From Paenibacillus hunanensis (GTDB taxonomy: Bacteria > Bacillota > Bacilli > Paenibacillales > Paenibacillaceae): a stretch of 64,000 bases of DNA. Below, one piece after another: positions 38,957 to 48,515 of the stretch; the stretch's first letter is position 1, and every line of letters starts with the position of its first letter. Below the pieces are notes generated by a model. It ran no database searches, was not told the DNA's origin, and saw only the letters and a program-made list of their open reading frames with translations. Position numbers and translations under genes: made by a program. Location: assembly GCF_014645615.1 (NCBI RefSeq), contig NZ_BMMB01000001.1, positions 793,520-857,519 on the forward strand, read 5' to 3'.

Positions 38957-38995
38957 CCGTCCGTTGAGCCCTGCTGAATCGCAGACAACGGACGG
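38957..38995 (+). other. Strong hairpin within the pectin operon
   Basis: CCGTCCGTTG pairs with CAACGGACGG (10 bp) with no T run after it. Possibly an mRNA-stabilising or processing element, or a weak terminator before the pectinesterase gene. Confidence 0.6.
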
Positions 38996-39028
38996 TATCT
39001 GTATGTACGAAGGGAGCATGGATCGATC

Positions 39029-40015
39029 ATGGAGCTTATTGTAGGAAAGGCATCTTTTTGCGATTATCATTCGATTCAGGAAGCGGTAGATGTACTGGAT
39101 CAACGCGAAGCATCCTCTGAAGCGCGAGACACGATTTTCATTCTGGAAGGGGTATATGACGAGTGTGTGATCATTCATAATTCCAAATTGCGCCTATGTG
39201 GGGTCGGAAAGGTAGAGATTACACGCAGTCGACATGCGCGTCAGCATAATGAGCAGGGGGAAGAGATCGGTACGTTTGGCACACCGACTGTATTTCTCGG
39301 CGGTAGCGATCTGTTAATTGAGAATTTGACGATCAGCAATACAGCAGGACAGGGCGAAGAGATCGGACAAGCGGTGGCATTGACAGCTTACTGCGATCGC
39401 ACTGTAATCCAAAATTGTACCCTGCGTGCTTATCAAGACACCTTATTCACCGGGCCATTGCCACCTAAGCCGAAAGAGCGTGCCAAGTTCGGCGGAGCAG
39501 AGATCAGACATAAGCATGAGCAATACCGTCAGCTCTATGTGAATTGTTATATCGAGGGTACGGTTGATTTTATTTTCGGAGGAGCGACAGCTTATTTTGA
39601 GCATTGCCATATTCATAGTCTGCGTCATTATGATAATCAGCCTACCTACGTTACAGCAGCATCGACGCCGCAAGGACAGAAGCATGGCTATGTCTTCCAT
39701 AGCTGCTGGCTGACAGGAGATGAAGGGATCACACCTGTATTTCTAGGACGACCGTGGCGTGAATATGCACAGACCGTATGGGTGAAATGCCGTCTTGGCG
39801 AGCATATTGATCCAGCAGGCTGGGATAACTGGGATAATACAGATAATGAGCGCACGGTTGTATATCAGGAGTATGATCCAGAGCATGCAGATGAGCTACG
39901 CAACACACGTGTAGGCTGGGCAGATTGTCTGGCAGATGGTGTGGAGAAATGGGATCGCCAGACCGTATTTGGCGGTGAAGTATTCTGGGAGGAACCTGAT
40001 TATGTCTATAAATAA
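39029..40015 (+). CDS. Pectinesterase-family (CE8) enzyme, no signal peptide
   Basis: 328 aa beta-helix carbohydrate esterase removing methyl groups from galacturonan. Catalytic Asp residues D137 in AYQDTLF and D180 in GTVDFIFG, and the GRPWREYA segment, are all present. There is no signal peptide, so it acts on imported oligomers, unlike plant and Erwinia enzymes. GAAGGGAG lies about 12 nt before ATG 39029. The GH43 gene starts inside its last 14 nt, so the two are coupled. Confidence 0.92.
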   Translation: MELIVGKASFCDYHSIQEAVDVLDQREASSEARDTIFILEGVYDECVIIHNSKLRLCGVGKVEITRSRHARQHNEQGEEIGTFGTPTVFLGGSDLLIENLTISNTAGQGEEIGQAVALTAYCDRTVIQNCTLRAYQDTLFTGPLPPKPKERAKFGGAEIRHKHEQYRQLYVNCYIEGTVDFIFGGATAYFEHCHIHSLRHYDNQPTYVTAASTPQGQKHGYVFHSCWLTGDEGITPVFLGRPWREYAQTVWVKCRLGEHIDPAGWDNWDNTDNERTVVYQEYDPEHADELRNTRVGWADCLADGVEKWDRQTVFGGEVFWEEPDYVYK

Positions 40016-41816
40016 TAAGCAGGCTGCTTCGACATCCGATGCGGCTATCCAAGCTGGAGTTGTATCGTCCCGATCAGCAATCATCCGCAATCCTGTGCTT
40101 CCAGGCTTTAATCCTGATCCATGTATGATTCGGGTGAAGGATACATATTATATTGCGGTATCATCATTTGAATGGTTACCGGGTGTGCGTGTGTACGAGT
40201 CCAATGATCTAATCAGCTGGTCGCATTGCACAGATATTTTAACCGATCAAGTACAGCTACAGGGTAATCCGAAGAATGGCAGTATCTGGGCGCCTCAGCT
40301 GAGCTATGATAACGGTCTGTTTTATCTTGCCTATACCGATGTGAAAAGCACGCGTCGTCCATTTAAGGATGCACACAATTATATCATTACAGCTGCCGAT
40401 ATTCGTGGACCGTGGTCAAATCCAGTATATGTGAATAGTAGTGGATTCGATCCTTCTTTATTTCATGACGATGATGGGCGTAAATGGGTGCTTAACGCAT
40501 TATGGGATTATCGGATCACCGAAGGTAATAAATCGAGTGGCATCGTAATTCAGGAATACGATGTAGAGCAGCAGCGTCTCATCGGTGAGCCGATCAAGCT
40601 ATTTGACTGCACCGATCTGAAAAAGACCGAAGCACCACATCTTTACAAACATAATGGCTATTATTATCTGATCACTGCTGAGGGCGGTACAGGTACAGGT
40701 CATTCGGTAACGGTGACACGCTCACGCACCTTACTTGGGACATACGAAGTCGATCCTCACTATCCAATGATGACCTCCAGTGCTCATCCCGATTGGCCCC
40801 TGCAATGTGCAGGTCATGCCAGTCTGGTGGAGACACCGGATCGACAATGGTATATGGCACATCTATGTACACGTCCGCTGGAAGGGCAGTATGCGATACT
40901 CGGACGCGAAACAGCGATCCAGCAAGTGTACTGGGACGAAGAAGGCTGGCTGCGCTTGAGTAGTGGTGGGGTGTTAGCACAGCTAGAAGTGCCAGCACCG
41001 ATAAATGGAATGGGTCGGGCTATAGGTCGAATCGAAAGTGACAATGAAAATGGATATGAGCATGAAGGTGAGCACCAACATAAAAATAACGATAACGATG
41101 AGCAATCTGTTGATACACATACACATTCCGAAGCGCACGCAGATTCGGTTCAATCGATCCAATCCAGGCAGGCGAAACCAACGCATCCACCGTATATTTT
41201 CCATGATTCATTTGCATCTAGTCATCTGCATTCGGAATGGAATACACTGCGTATTCTAGCGCATGAGGATTGGTGCTCCCTAGTAGAACGTCCGGGTTAT
41301 TTGCGGCTATATGGTGGTGAATCGCTACAAAGTTTGTTCCAGCATCATCTGATTGCTATACGTCAGCGCCATCATCACTTTCGTGTAGAAACAGCACTGG
41401 ACTATCATCCACAGCAATATTTACAAATGGCAGGGCTGGTGCTGTATTTAAATGACGAGAATTATCTGTATGCCTGTGTAAGTCATGAAGGAAATAGCAA
41501 GGTGCTTCGATTGATGCGCTGTGCGGCGGATCAGTTCTATGTATATCCCGATGCAGTAGCGATCGAGGAGCAGGGTATTATTCATCTGGCAGTAGAAGTG
41601 CATGATACGACAGCATGTTTTTACTATCAAATCACAGGAAGCGAGACGTCAGAAGCAGAGCAACAAGCATGGAAGCCGCTTTATGGAGAGGAGAATATTT
41701 CTTTTCTGTCTGGCGGCTTTACAGGGAACTTTGTTGGCATTGCAGCGCATGATATGTATCAGTTTAAGGGGAGCTATGCGGATTTTAGTCATTTTTCGTA
41801 TGAAGAGCAGATGTAA
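40002..41816 (+). CDS. GH43 beta-xylosidase/arabinofuranosidase-type enzyme
   Basis: 604 aa. A five-bladed propeller domain (about 20-335) carries the base Asp in NPVLPGFNPDPCMIRV, the pKa-setting Asp in GFDPSLFHDDDG and the acid Glu in KTEAPHLYKHNGYYYL. A C-terminal beta-sandwich (from about 400, YIFHDSFASSHLHSEW) is typical of GH43 xylosidases. Between them is an unusual 45-residue Glu/Asp/His/Asn-rich insert (EGEHQHKNNDNDEQSVDTHT). GGGAGGA lies 8 nt before ATG 40002, overlapping the pectinesterase gene. It probably trims arabinose or xylose side chains of pectin. It is the last gene of the operon. Confidence 0.9.
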   Translation: MSINNKQAASTSDAAIQAGVVSSRSAIIRNPVLPGFNPDPCMIRVKDTYYIAVSSFEWLPGVRVYESNDLISWSHCTDILTDQVQLQGNPKNGSIWAPQLSYDNGLFYLAYTDVKSTRRPFKDAHNYIITAADIRGPWSNPVYVNSSGFDPSLFHDDDGRKWVLNALWDYRITEGNKSSGIVIQEYDVEQQRLIGEPIKLFDCTDLKKTEAPHLYKHNGYYYLITAEGGTGTGHSVTVTRSRTLLGTYEVDPHYPMMTSSAHPDWPLQCAGHASLVETPDRQWYMAHLCTRPLEGQYAILGRETAIQQVYWDEEGWLRLSSGGVLAQLEVPAPINGMGRAIGRIESDNENGYEHEGEHQHKNNDNDEQSVDTHTHSEAHADSVQSIQSRQAKPTHPPYIFHDSFASSHLHSEWNTLRILAHEDWCSLVERPGYLRLYGGESLQSLFQHHLIAIRQRHHHFRVETALDYHPQQYLQMAGLVLYLNDENYLYACVSHEGNSKVLRLMRCAADQFYVYPDAVAIEEQGIIHLAVEVHDTTACFYYQITGSETSEAEQQAWKPLYGEENISFLSGGFTGNFVGIAAHDMYQFKGSYADFSHFSYEEQM

Positions 41817-41871
41817 TCCGTCGTATTCTGCATGGTATGATCGTTAGCCAACAGCCATTTTACATCTTCCG

Positions 41872-41919
41872 ACTGTCAATAGGAGCGTGCGTGTCGCTTC
41901 CTGTTGACAGTTTTTTTGT
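41872..41919 (+). terminator. Terminator of the pectin operon
   Basis: ACTGTCAATAGGAGCG pairs with CGCTTCCTGTTGACAGT with a few mismatches, then seven T. Confidence 0.88.
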
Positions 41920-42031
41920 ATAGAGTTTTTGTAGAGAGAGATGTATTAGGCATATGTAATTTCACTTAATGAATCAGTCAGCCCATAAGAGCGTTATTAT
42001 AAATAATGTCATATAAGGTAAATTTAAAGCA

Positions 42032-42060
42032 TTGTAATTCCTAGTAAACCGATATACTAT
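42032..42060 (+). promoter_or_regulatory. Promoter of the peptide-transporter operon
   Basis: TTGTAA at 42032 and TACTAT at 42055 with 17 bp between. The -10 lies in a small palindrome TATACTATACAGTATA that could be an operator. Confidence 0.5.
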
Positions 42061-42110
42061 ACAGTATATAAAGGCAAGACAGCAACTATTACAGATGGGG
42101 GATAAGGAAA

Positions 42111-43718
42111 ATGAGTACGAAGTTTAAAGGTTTAGTCATTGCGATGCTGTTTACGGTATTACTGGCAGCTTGCTCAGGCAATAGCGGCGGCTCGACAGCG
42201 GCAACATCAACAGGCTCGTCTACAGCAGACAGTGGAGCACCGAAGGATGGGGGGAGTCTGATTATCGGCGTTGCAGCAGACCCGGTGATCTTAAACCCGC
42301 TTTATGCAGGCGATCGCGTGAGTCTGACGATTGATCAGGCACTCTATGCACCACTATTTCAAGTGAATAATGGTAAAAAGACATTTTATCTAGCTGAGAG
42401 CCTGGAGCCTTCCGCTGACCAACTTACATACACGCTCAAGCTGAAAAAGAATCTAACCTGGCATGACGGACAGAAGCTGACGGCTGATGATGTCGTATTC
42501 ACCATTAACAGTATTCTGGATGAAAAGCAAAACAGCTTCCTGCGTGCAGGCTTTATCATTAATAACAAGCCAGTACAGGTGTCCAAGGTCGACGATCTGA
42601 CCGTAGCGTTTAAGCTGCCACAGGTGAGCCCGGCGTTCGAAGCTTCACTTGTACAGGTATCACCTATTCCAAAGCATATTTTTGAAGGCGAAACCGATCT
42701 GGAGAAGAGTAGCAAAAACAATAATCCAGTTGGCTCTGGCCCATTCAAATTTAAAGAATACAAAACAGGTGAGTATGTAACACTGGATCGCTTTGATCAA
42801 TATTTCGGTGGCAAGCCGCATCTGGATCGTGTTACCTACCGTATCGCAAAGGATGCGAATGCTGCGAATCTGGCGCTTCAAAATGGTGAGATCAACGTGC
42901 AATATCTTGATCCACGTGATGTAGCAACTATTCAGGCTACTGGCAATTTTGATATCCAGTCTTATAGCGAGGGACGTCTGGCGTACCTGTTATTTAATGA
43001 GAAAAGCGATACAGGCGTGCTCGCCAAAAAAGAAGTACGTCAGGCGATTGGCTATGCCCTGAATCGTCAGGAGCTGATTCAGACCGCCTACACATCGGAT
43101 CAATATGCCGATCCAGCCCATTCGTTTGAAACACCGGATGGCTTGTATCAGACGAACGATGTACCGACCTATGACAATGATGTGGAAAAAGCAAAGCAAA
43201 TTCTTGCGCAGCAGGGCATTAGCAATTTGAAGCTGCGTATGATCGTACAGTCTGGCAATAAGGTTCAGGAAGCCGTTTCACTCTATGTACAGCAAAAGCT
43301 AAAAGAGATTGGTGTGGATGTCGAGCTGCAAAATATGGACTCCACGGCATTTGGTCAGAAGTTTGTAGATGGCAAGGCAACAGACTATGAACTAGCATTG
43401 AGCGGCTATATTATGGGTTATGATCCTGATGCGTATCGCATTCTGTTCGCAACAGGCTCTTCTTCTAACTACACTCACTATTCCAATCCACAGGTGGATA
43501 AGCTGTTCGAGCAGGGCTCTGGTGAGGGAGATACCACAAAACGTGCAGAGATTTACAAACAACTGCAAACGATTATTGCTGAAGATGCACCGATCTATCC
43601 GATTGCTTATACGAAAACCATCGTAGCGATCTCTAAAAATTATGGCGGTCTTGATCAGGCTGTGCTGAAGCCAGTCGTCATTTTCGAGGATCTGTCCAAA
43701 ATTTATCAAAAACAATAA
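42111..43718 (+). CDS. Peptide ABC transporter substrate-binding lipoprotein
   Basis: 535 aa OppA/DppA-type (SBP_bac_5) lipoprotein. The lipobox is LLAACSG with the lipid Cys at about 21, followed by a Ser/Thr/Gly spacer. Family segments include AADPVILNPLYAGDRVS, LTYTLKLKKNLTWHDGQ, NPVGSGPFKFKEYKTGEY and the C-terminal AEDAPIYPIAYTK. It binds oligopeptides, or possibly other solutes such as nickel complexes. It is the first gene of a five-gene dpp-type cassette; a small leaky hairpin after it probably keeps binding-protein levels above permease levels. Confidence 0.92.
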   Translation: MSTKFKGLVIAMLFTVLLAACSGNSGGSTAATSTGSSTADSGAPKDGGSLIIGVAADPVILNPLYAGDRVSLTIDQALYAPLFQVNNGKKTFYLAESLEPSADQLTYTLKLKKNLTWHDGQKLTADDVVFTINSILDEKQNSFLRAGFIINNKPVQVSKVDDLTVAFKLPQVSPAFEASLVQVSPIPKHIFEGETDLEKSSKNNNPVGSGPFKFKEYKTGEYVTLDRFDQYFGGKPHLDRVTYRIAKDANAANLALQNGEINVQYLDPRDVATIQATGNFDIQSYSEGRLAYLLFNEKSDTGVLAKKEVRQAIGYALNRQELIQTAYTSDQYADPAHSFETPDGLYQTNDVPTYDNDVEKAKQILAQQGISNLKLRMIVQSGNKVQEAVSLYVQQKLKEIGVDVELQNMDSTAFGQKFVDGKATDYELALSGYIMGYDPDAYRILFATGSSSNYTHYSNPQVDKLFEQGSGEGDTTKRAEIYKQLQTIIAEDAPIYPIAYTKTIVAISKNYGGLDQAVLKPVVIFEDLSKIYQKQ

Positions 43719-43750
43719 AAGTCCATGTTCATAATGAAAGCAGCAGATAG

Positions 43751-43764
43751 GCCGGTTTCCCGGC
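43751..43764 (+). terminator. Weak intercistronic hairpin
   Basis: GCCGG/CCGGC with a 4-nt loop, then TTATTTGTTG. A partial terminator or 3' stabiliser for the binding-protein message. Confidence 0.5.
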
Positions 43765-43795
43765 TTATTTGTTGTGGTGAGGGGAGCTGCGGAAC

Positions 43796-44746
43796 ATGAG
43801 GCAAATGATTATTCGCCGATTGCTGCAAACGATACCGTTGTTATTTTTTGTGTCTATTGTCTGCTTTGCCATGATCAAGCTTGCACCGGGTGATCCGGTG
43901 CTGTCGTTTGTGACACCGAATATGCATGCAGATGATATTGAACGTATTCGTCACAATCTCGGTCTGGATCGTCCGGCTTATATTCAATATTTACTCTGGT
44001 TAAAGCAATTACTACAGGGCGATCTTGGCTATTCGCTCGTCAATCATCAGCCTGTGCTCGGTCAGATTATTGACCGTCTGCCTGCGACAGCAGGGCTTAT
44101 GGGGAGCGCGATCCTCATTGCCGTTCTGCTCGCGATTCCGCTCGGCTTGATTGCGGGTGCGAATCGTAATCGCTGGATCGATAAAATTATTAATTTGATC
44201 GCATATATCGGTATTTCTGTACCGCTTTTCTGGCTGGCGATTCTGTTAATCTATATTTTTGCTATTAAGCTGTCGCTATTGCCTAGTATGGGGATGCGCA
44301 CGATTGGTGAAGAGTCGATTGGAGATGTGCTTCGTCATGGCATTTTACCATGCTCGGTGCTGGCTTTTGGCTTTCTGGCAGGATATGTGCGATATATTCG
44401 CTCCAGTACGATCGGTCAGCTAAAAGAAGATTATGTGCAGATTCAGTATGCATTTGGTTCTAATAAATGGACGATTCTGTTTCGGCATGTGATTAAGCAT
44501 GTGCTGCTGCCCATTATTACACTACTTGGTATGTCGATGGGCGATCTGGTAGCAGGTGCGATTGTAACGGAAACTGTATTTTCGTGGCCAGGCATCGGTT
44601 CGCTCGGAATGACTGCGGTTCGAGGAATGGACTATCCAATCATTATGGGGATTACTCTGTTCTCGTCCTTGCTGCTTATTCTGGGCAATCTGGCAGCGGA
44701 TATTTTGTATGCGATTGTAGACCCACGCATGAAGGTAAAGGGGTGA
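43796..44746 (+). CDS. dppB: Peptide ABC transporter permease (DppB/OppB type)
   Basis: 316 aa, six helices. The start MRQMIIRRLLQTIPLLFFVS and the following MIKLAPGDPV are characteristic of OppB. The ATPase-contact loop is around QYAFGSNKWTILFRHVIKHV, and the C-terminus ends NLAADILYAIVDPRMK. GGTGAGGGGAGC precedes the ATG. The stop lies 4 nt before the next start. Confidence 0.93.
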   Translation: MRQMIIRRLLQTIPLLFFVSIVCFAMIKLAPGDPVLSFVTPNMHADDIERIRHNLGLDRPAYIQYLLWLKQLLQGDLGYSLVNHQPVLGQIIDRLPATAGLMGSAILIAVLLAIPLGLIAGANRNRWIDKIINLIAYIGISVPLFWLAILLIYIFAIKLSLLPSMGMRTIGEESIGDVLRHGILPCSVLAFGFLAGYVRYIRSSTIGQLKEDYVQIQYAFGSNKWTILFRHVIKHVLLPIITLLGMSMGDLVAGAIVTETVFSWPGIGSLGMTAVRGMDYPIIMGITLFSSLLLILGNLAADILYAIVDPRMKVKG

Positions 44747-44750
44747 CAGC

Positions 44751-45596
44751 ATGAATCAGACGAAATGGAACCATTTAAAACAGGAGCTGTTCAGCAGTAA
44801 GCCAGGAATAGCTGCTCTATGCCTGCTCATCGTGCTCATGCTGGGAGCAATATTCGCCTTTTTGTCCCCATATGATCCGAATTTGATGAATGCGGGAAAA
44901 CCGTTTAGTACGCCAGATGGTTCACACTGGTTTGGTACAGATGATTATGGTCGTGATTACTTTGCGCGTGCGCTGTATGGTGGGCGTGTATCGCTGCTCG
45001 TTGGCTTTGCTTCCATGGTTATGGCTACTGCGATTGGCGTAGCAGTCGGTGTGATTAGTGGTTATTTTGGCGGTTGGATCGATAGCTTGCTTATGCGTGC
45101 GCTCGACGTCATTTCGTCGATTCCATCGTTTCTGGTGTTGCTGCTGCTTAGCGTGTTTTTAAAGCCAAGTGTCGGCAATATTATCGTCATCATTGCGCTA
45201 CTGATGTGGATGAATGTGGCGCGTATTGTACGTGCGGAGACGATGAGCATTAAAGAACGAGAGTATGTACTCTATGCACGTGCCTCGGGGCAAGGTGCAG
45301 GGGGGATGATTCTGCTTCATATTATTCCGGGACTGATTCCAGTCATTATTGTAGGGGCGACTAACAATATCGCTTCGGCGATTATGATGGAGTCTTCACT
45401 GAGCTTTCTCGGGTTTGGCGTGCAGCCGCCTAATGCAACATGGGGCAGTATGCTGAATAGCGCGCAGGGATACATCGCTCAAGCGCCCTATCTAGCGCTA
45501 TTTCCAGGCTTGCTCATTTTACTAACTGTCCTCAGCTTTAATGTGCTGGGCGATATTTTACGAGTCGGTTTGGAACCGAAGCTGGATCGAAGATAG
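44751..45596 (+). CDS. dppC: Peptide ABC transporter permease (DppC/OppC type)
   Basis: 281 aa, six helices. HWFGTDDYGRDYFARALYGG is the OppC-family signature, and the EAA-like loop reads EYVLYARASGQGAGGMILLH. C-terminal SFNVLGDILR is typical. Pairs with DppB to form the channel. RBS is inside the 3' end of dppB. Confidence 0.93.
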   Translation: MNQTKWNHLKQELFSSKPGIAALCLLIVLMLGAIFAFLSPYDPNLMNAGKPFSTPDGSHWFGTDDYGRDYFARALYGGRVSLLVGFASMVMATAIGVAVGVISGYFGGWIDSLLMRALDVISSIPSFLVLLLLSVFLKPSVGNIIVIIALLMWMNVARIVRAETMSIKEREYVLYARASGQGAGGMILLHIIPGLIPVIIVGATNNIASAIMMESSLSFLGFGVQPPNATWGSMLNSAQGYIAQAPYLALFPGLLILLTVLSFNVLGDILRVGLEPKLDRR

Positions 45597-45609
45597 GAGG
45601 GGATGGATT

Positions 45610-46632
45610 ATGACAGAACGTTTGCTCAGTGTAGACAATTTAAAGGTCTCCTTTGCGACTCGGGATGGAGATAATCAGGCGGTACGCGGCATTAGCTTTC
45701 ATATCGATAAAGGTGAAACGCTCGGCATTGTGGGTGAGTCCGGTAGCGGGAAAAGCGTCACCGCTCGTTCCATCATGTCGTTGATCTCGTCACCTGGGCG
45801 GATTACGGATGGCAGCATTCAGTTTCGTGGTCAGGATTGTCTGACATGGTCGGAAAAGGAATGGCGTAAGCTGAGAGGGAATCGCATATCGATGATCTTT
45901 CAAGACCCGATGACCTCGCTCAATCCACTAAAGCGTATCGGTCAGCAATTAACCGAGGTGCTGCGCCGACATCGCGGTCTGGATCGACAGCAAGCGAACA
46001 ATGAAGCAGAGCGATTGCTGCGCGAGGTAGGTATTTCCGATGCAAAAACAAGGCTTCGGCAATATCCGCATGAATTCAGTGGGGGGATGCGTCAGCGTGT
46101 GATGATCGCGATGGCATTATCCTGTCAGCCGGATCTGCTCATCGCGGATGAACCAACGACAGCGCTTGATGCTACGATTCAAGCACAGATTTTAGACCTG
46201 TTCAAAAACCTCAAGCAATATTCGGATACGTCCATTGCGCTGATCACGCATGATCTGGGTGTCGTTGCACAGGTATGTACACGAGTCATTGTCATGTATG
46301 GCGGCTTGATTATGGAGGAAGGGCGTGTAGAGGATATTTTCTACCGTCCACAGCATCCGTATACCAAAGGCTTGCTCGGCTCGCTGCCCCAACGCGGAAG
46401 TGGCTCACGTGAACGGCTTGTACCGATTGAAGGCACGCCACCCAATCTGCTAGCTCCACCTTCAGGGTGTCCCTTTGCCGAGCGTTGTCCACAAGCTTTT
46501 GCACGTTGTGCAGAGATGCCGCCTATCGTTGAGACGGAAAAGGGGCATTATTCGATGTGCTGGTTATCTCATCAAGCTGCTACCGCAGACAACCACGATC
46601 TTACATCAGAAGGAGTAGAGCATAATGAGTGA
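45610..46632 (+). CDS. dppD: Peptide ABC transporter ATPase (DppD/OppD type)
   Basis: 340 aa. Walker A GESGSGKS, signature SGGMRQR, Walker B LLIADEPTTALDA, H-loop LITHDLG. The C-terminal oligopeptide-transporter extension has the cysteine cluster CPFAERCPQAFARC, which may bind an iron-sulfur cluster in this family. AGGAGGGG lies 6 nt before ATG 45610; the frame upstream lies inside dppC. Overlaps the next gene by 8 nt. Confidence 0.94.
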   Translation: MTERLLSVDNLKVSFATRDGDNQAVRGISFHIDKGETLGIVGESGSGKSVTARSIMSLISSPGRITDGSIQFRGQDCLTWSEKEWRKLRGNRISMIFQDPMTSLNPLKRIGQQLTEVLRRHRGLDRQQANNEAERLLREVGISDAKTRLRQYPHEFSGGMRQRVMIAMALSCQPDLLIADEPTTALDATIQAQILDLFKNLKQYSDTSIALITHDLGVVAQVCTRVIVMYGGLIMEEGRVEDIFYRPQHPYTKGLLGSLPQRGSGSRERLVPIEGTPPNLLAPPSGCPFAERCPQAFARCAEMPPIVETEKGHYSMCWLSHQAATADNHDLTSEGVEHNE

Positions 46633-47533
46633 TATTCTGGTCGATGTACACAATTTGAAAAAGCATTTTGTGAATTCACGCAACTGGCGCGGACAACCAA
46701 CCGGTGTACAGCGTGCAGTAGATGGGGTTCATTTTCAGATTCGTCGCGGAGAGACATTCGGTCTGGTAGGCGAATCTGGCAGTGGGAAGTCTACCATCGG
46801 GCGTTGTTTGCTGCGATTGTATGATTATACAGAGGGTCAGGTGACCTTTGACGGTCAGCCGCTAGGTGCACTCAGTGAAAAGGCGCTCAAGCCCTTTCGC
46901 CGACGAATCCAATCTATTTTTCAAGATCCGTATTCTTCACTGAATCCCAATCTGAATGTGCTAGAGCTGATTAGCGAGCCGATGAAAATTCATGGTATAG
47001 CTGATTCTAGTGAACGAAAAGATACAATTGCCGAGCTGCTGGAAAAGGTAGGGCTAAACCGGGATCATCTATATCGATATCCGCATGAGTTCAGCGGTGG
47101 ACAGCGCCAGCGTATTTCAATCGCTCGTGCGTTATCAGTACGACCGGAATTTATCGTCTGTGATGAGCCGATCTCTGCGCTCGATGTATCTGTACAGGCG
47201 CAGGTCGTGAATATGCTGGAGGACTTGCAGGCAGAATTCGGATTGACCTATTTATTTATCGCCCACGATCTATCCATGGTACGTCATATTTCTGATCGGA
47301 TTGGCGTTATGTACGGGGGACGCCTTGTCGAGGTAGCCACAAGTGATGAGCTGTATGAGAATCCACAGCATCCATACACGCGAGCACTACTCTCATCTAT
47401 TCTGGAAACTGATCCAGCCAAAGTAGCAGAGCGCATTCGTCCTGACGGCTTTACGATCATTCGTAATGATGAGCATGCTGCTCCACTGGAAGAGATTAGC
47501 CCGGGACATTTTGTAGCCTTTGATTATCAATGA
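46625..47533 (+). CDS. dppF: Peptide ABC transporter ATPase (DppF/OppF type)
   Basis: 302 aa. Walker A GESGSGKS, signature SGGQRQR, Walker B FIVCDEPISALDV, H-loop IAHDLSM. Shorter C-terminal extension than DppD and without its cysteine cluster, as in some DppF proteins. AGAAGGAG precedes the start, which overlaps dppD. Completes the cassette. Confidence 0.94.
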   Translation: MSDILVDVHNLKKHFVNSRNWRGQPTGVQRAVDGVHFQIRRGETFGLVGESGSGKSTIGRCLLRLYDYTEGQVTFDGQPLGALSEKALKPFRRRIQSIFQDPYSSLNPNLNVLELISEPMKIHGIADSSERKDTIAELLEKVGLNRDHLYRYPHEFSGGQRQRISIARALSVRPEFIVCDEPISALDVSVQAQVVNMLEDLQAEFGLTYLFIAHDLSMVRHISDRIGVMYGGRLVEVATSDELYENPQHPYTRALLSSILETDPAKVAERIRPDGFTIIRNDEHAAPLEEISPGHFVAFDYQ

Positions 47534-47583
47534 TATCGATTCGATGAATCTATCATAGAGAAATGAACGAAAGGTGTGTATAC

Positions 47584-48042
47584 ATGATGACGAGCACCAC
47601 TTCATCGGAATCTTCCTACAAAGTAAAGCTATCCCAATGGGAGGCCTTATTGTTAGAATCGCTGCGTAGTCGCGGCTGGTCAGAGCATCAGCTATTAGAG
47701 CTGGGCACGCTGGAGCAGCTTCCAATCGATAGGAGTGACTACGAATGGGATTATACCGAGCTGGCGGCACTGGCGAATACACAGCCTGAACGGTATCGCC
47801 AGGCTGTACAGCAGGGCTATCAGATTAAATATAATACGATTCGTGGACTCCGCAGCTGGCTACATATCACCTTCGACATCGAGCCTGAGATGCTGCTGGA
47901 GGAGGGACATGAAGCCATCTACGTTACTCTCACGGATAAGCAGCTTCATCATCTGCGGCATGTACTGTCACCTGGCTGGGTGATCCGAGTGGAATCTGCA
48001 CCGTTGTACGGTATAGAACCACAATATCGCTCCATGCCATAA
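47584..48042 (+). CDS. Protein of unknown function, last gene of the dpp unit
   Basis: 152 aa soluble protein, no signal or membrane segment. The N-terminal half is helical (WEALLLESLRSRGWSEHQLL), with a tract RYRQAVQQGYQIKYNTIRGL that may bind nucleic acid or protein; the C-terminal half is mixed (EAIYVTLTDKQLHHLRHVLS). No family recognised. GAAAGGTG lies 8 nt before ATG 47584. It follows dppF by 50 bp with no terminator, so it is probably co-transcribed. Confidence 0.65.
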   Translation: MMTSTTSSESSYKVKLSQWEALLLESLRSRGWSEHQLLELGTLEQLPIDRSDYEWDYTELAALANTQPERYRQAVQQGYQIKYNTIRGLRSWLHITFDIEPEMLLEEGHEAIYVTLTDKQLHHLRHVLSPGWVIRVESAPLYGIEPQYRSMP

Positions 48043-48259
48043 TTCAATAAAACAAAACAGGATAACGCATAGCATATGCACATCAAGTATGCTTGTCACG
48101 AATCATTTAAGCAGTCAGTAACACATGTCTGATGACCATAGTGTGTCTGTTGACTATAGTATAAATAAAGCCCTCTTCTGTTGGCATTTCTTCGTATAGT
48201 ACTTGCTCAGTATAGCTATTCAATAAACAGATGTATGCCCTAGCTTTTCCAACACATAC
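48043..48259. other. Intergenic, nothing recognised
   Basis: Spacer before the dpp-unit terminator. No open frame with an RBS. Confidence 0.35.
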
Positions 48260-48312
48260 AAGCTACTCCAAGCGATTCTTTTATGTCGACTTCGGGGTAG
48301 CTTCTTTTTTTT
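48260..48312 (+). terminator. Terminator of the dpp unit
   Basis: AAGCTACTCC pairs with GGGGTAGCTT, then CTTTTTTTT. Confidence 0.85.
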
Positions 48313-48515
48313 CTGTAAAATACTGTAATCGTTTGTGCTGAAAAACCGATAATGAGAAAGAGAGCATTATCCCCAGCCCTCGATTCATTTTACCAGTGCT
48401 ATCCAATTTGTGAACGAAATTCGTCGACTCGTGAAACTTTTTGGATTATTTTGAAGGAGAGTGATTGTTTTTTGTTACGTTTGTGGTAGTATATAGAGCA
48501 GTTGGGGGAATGAAT

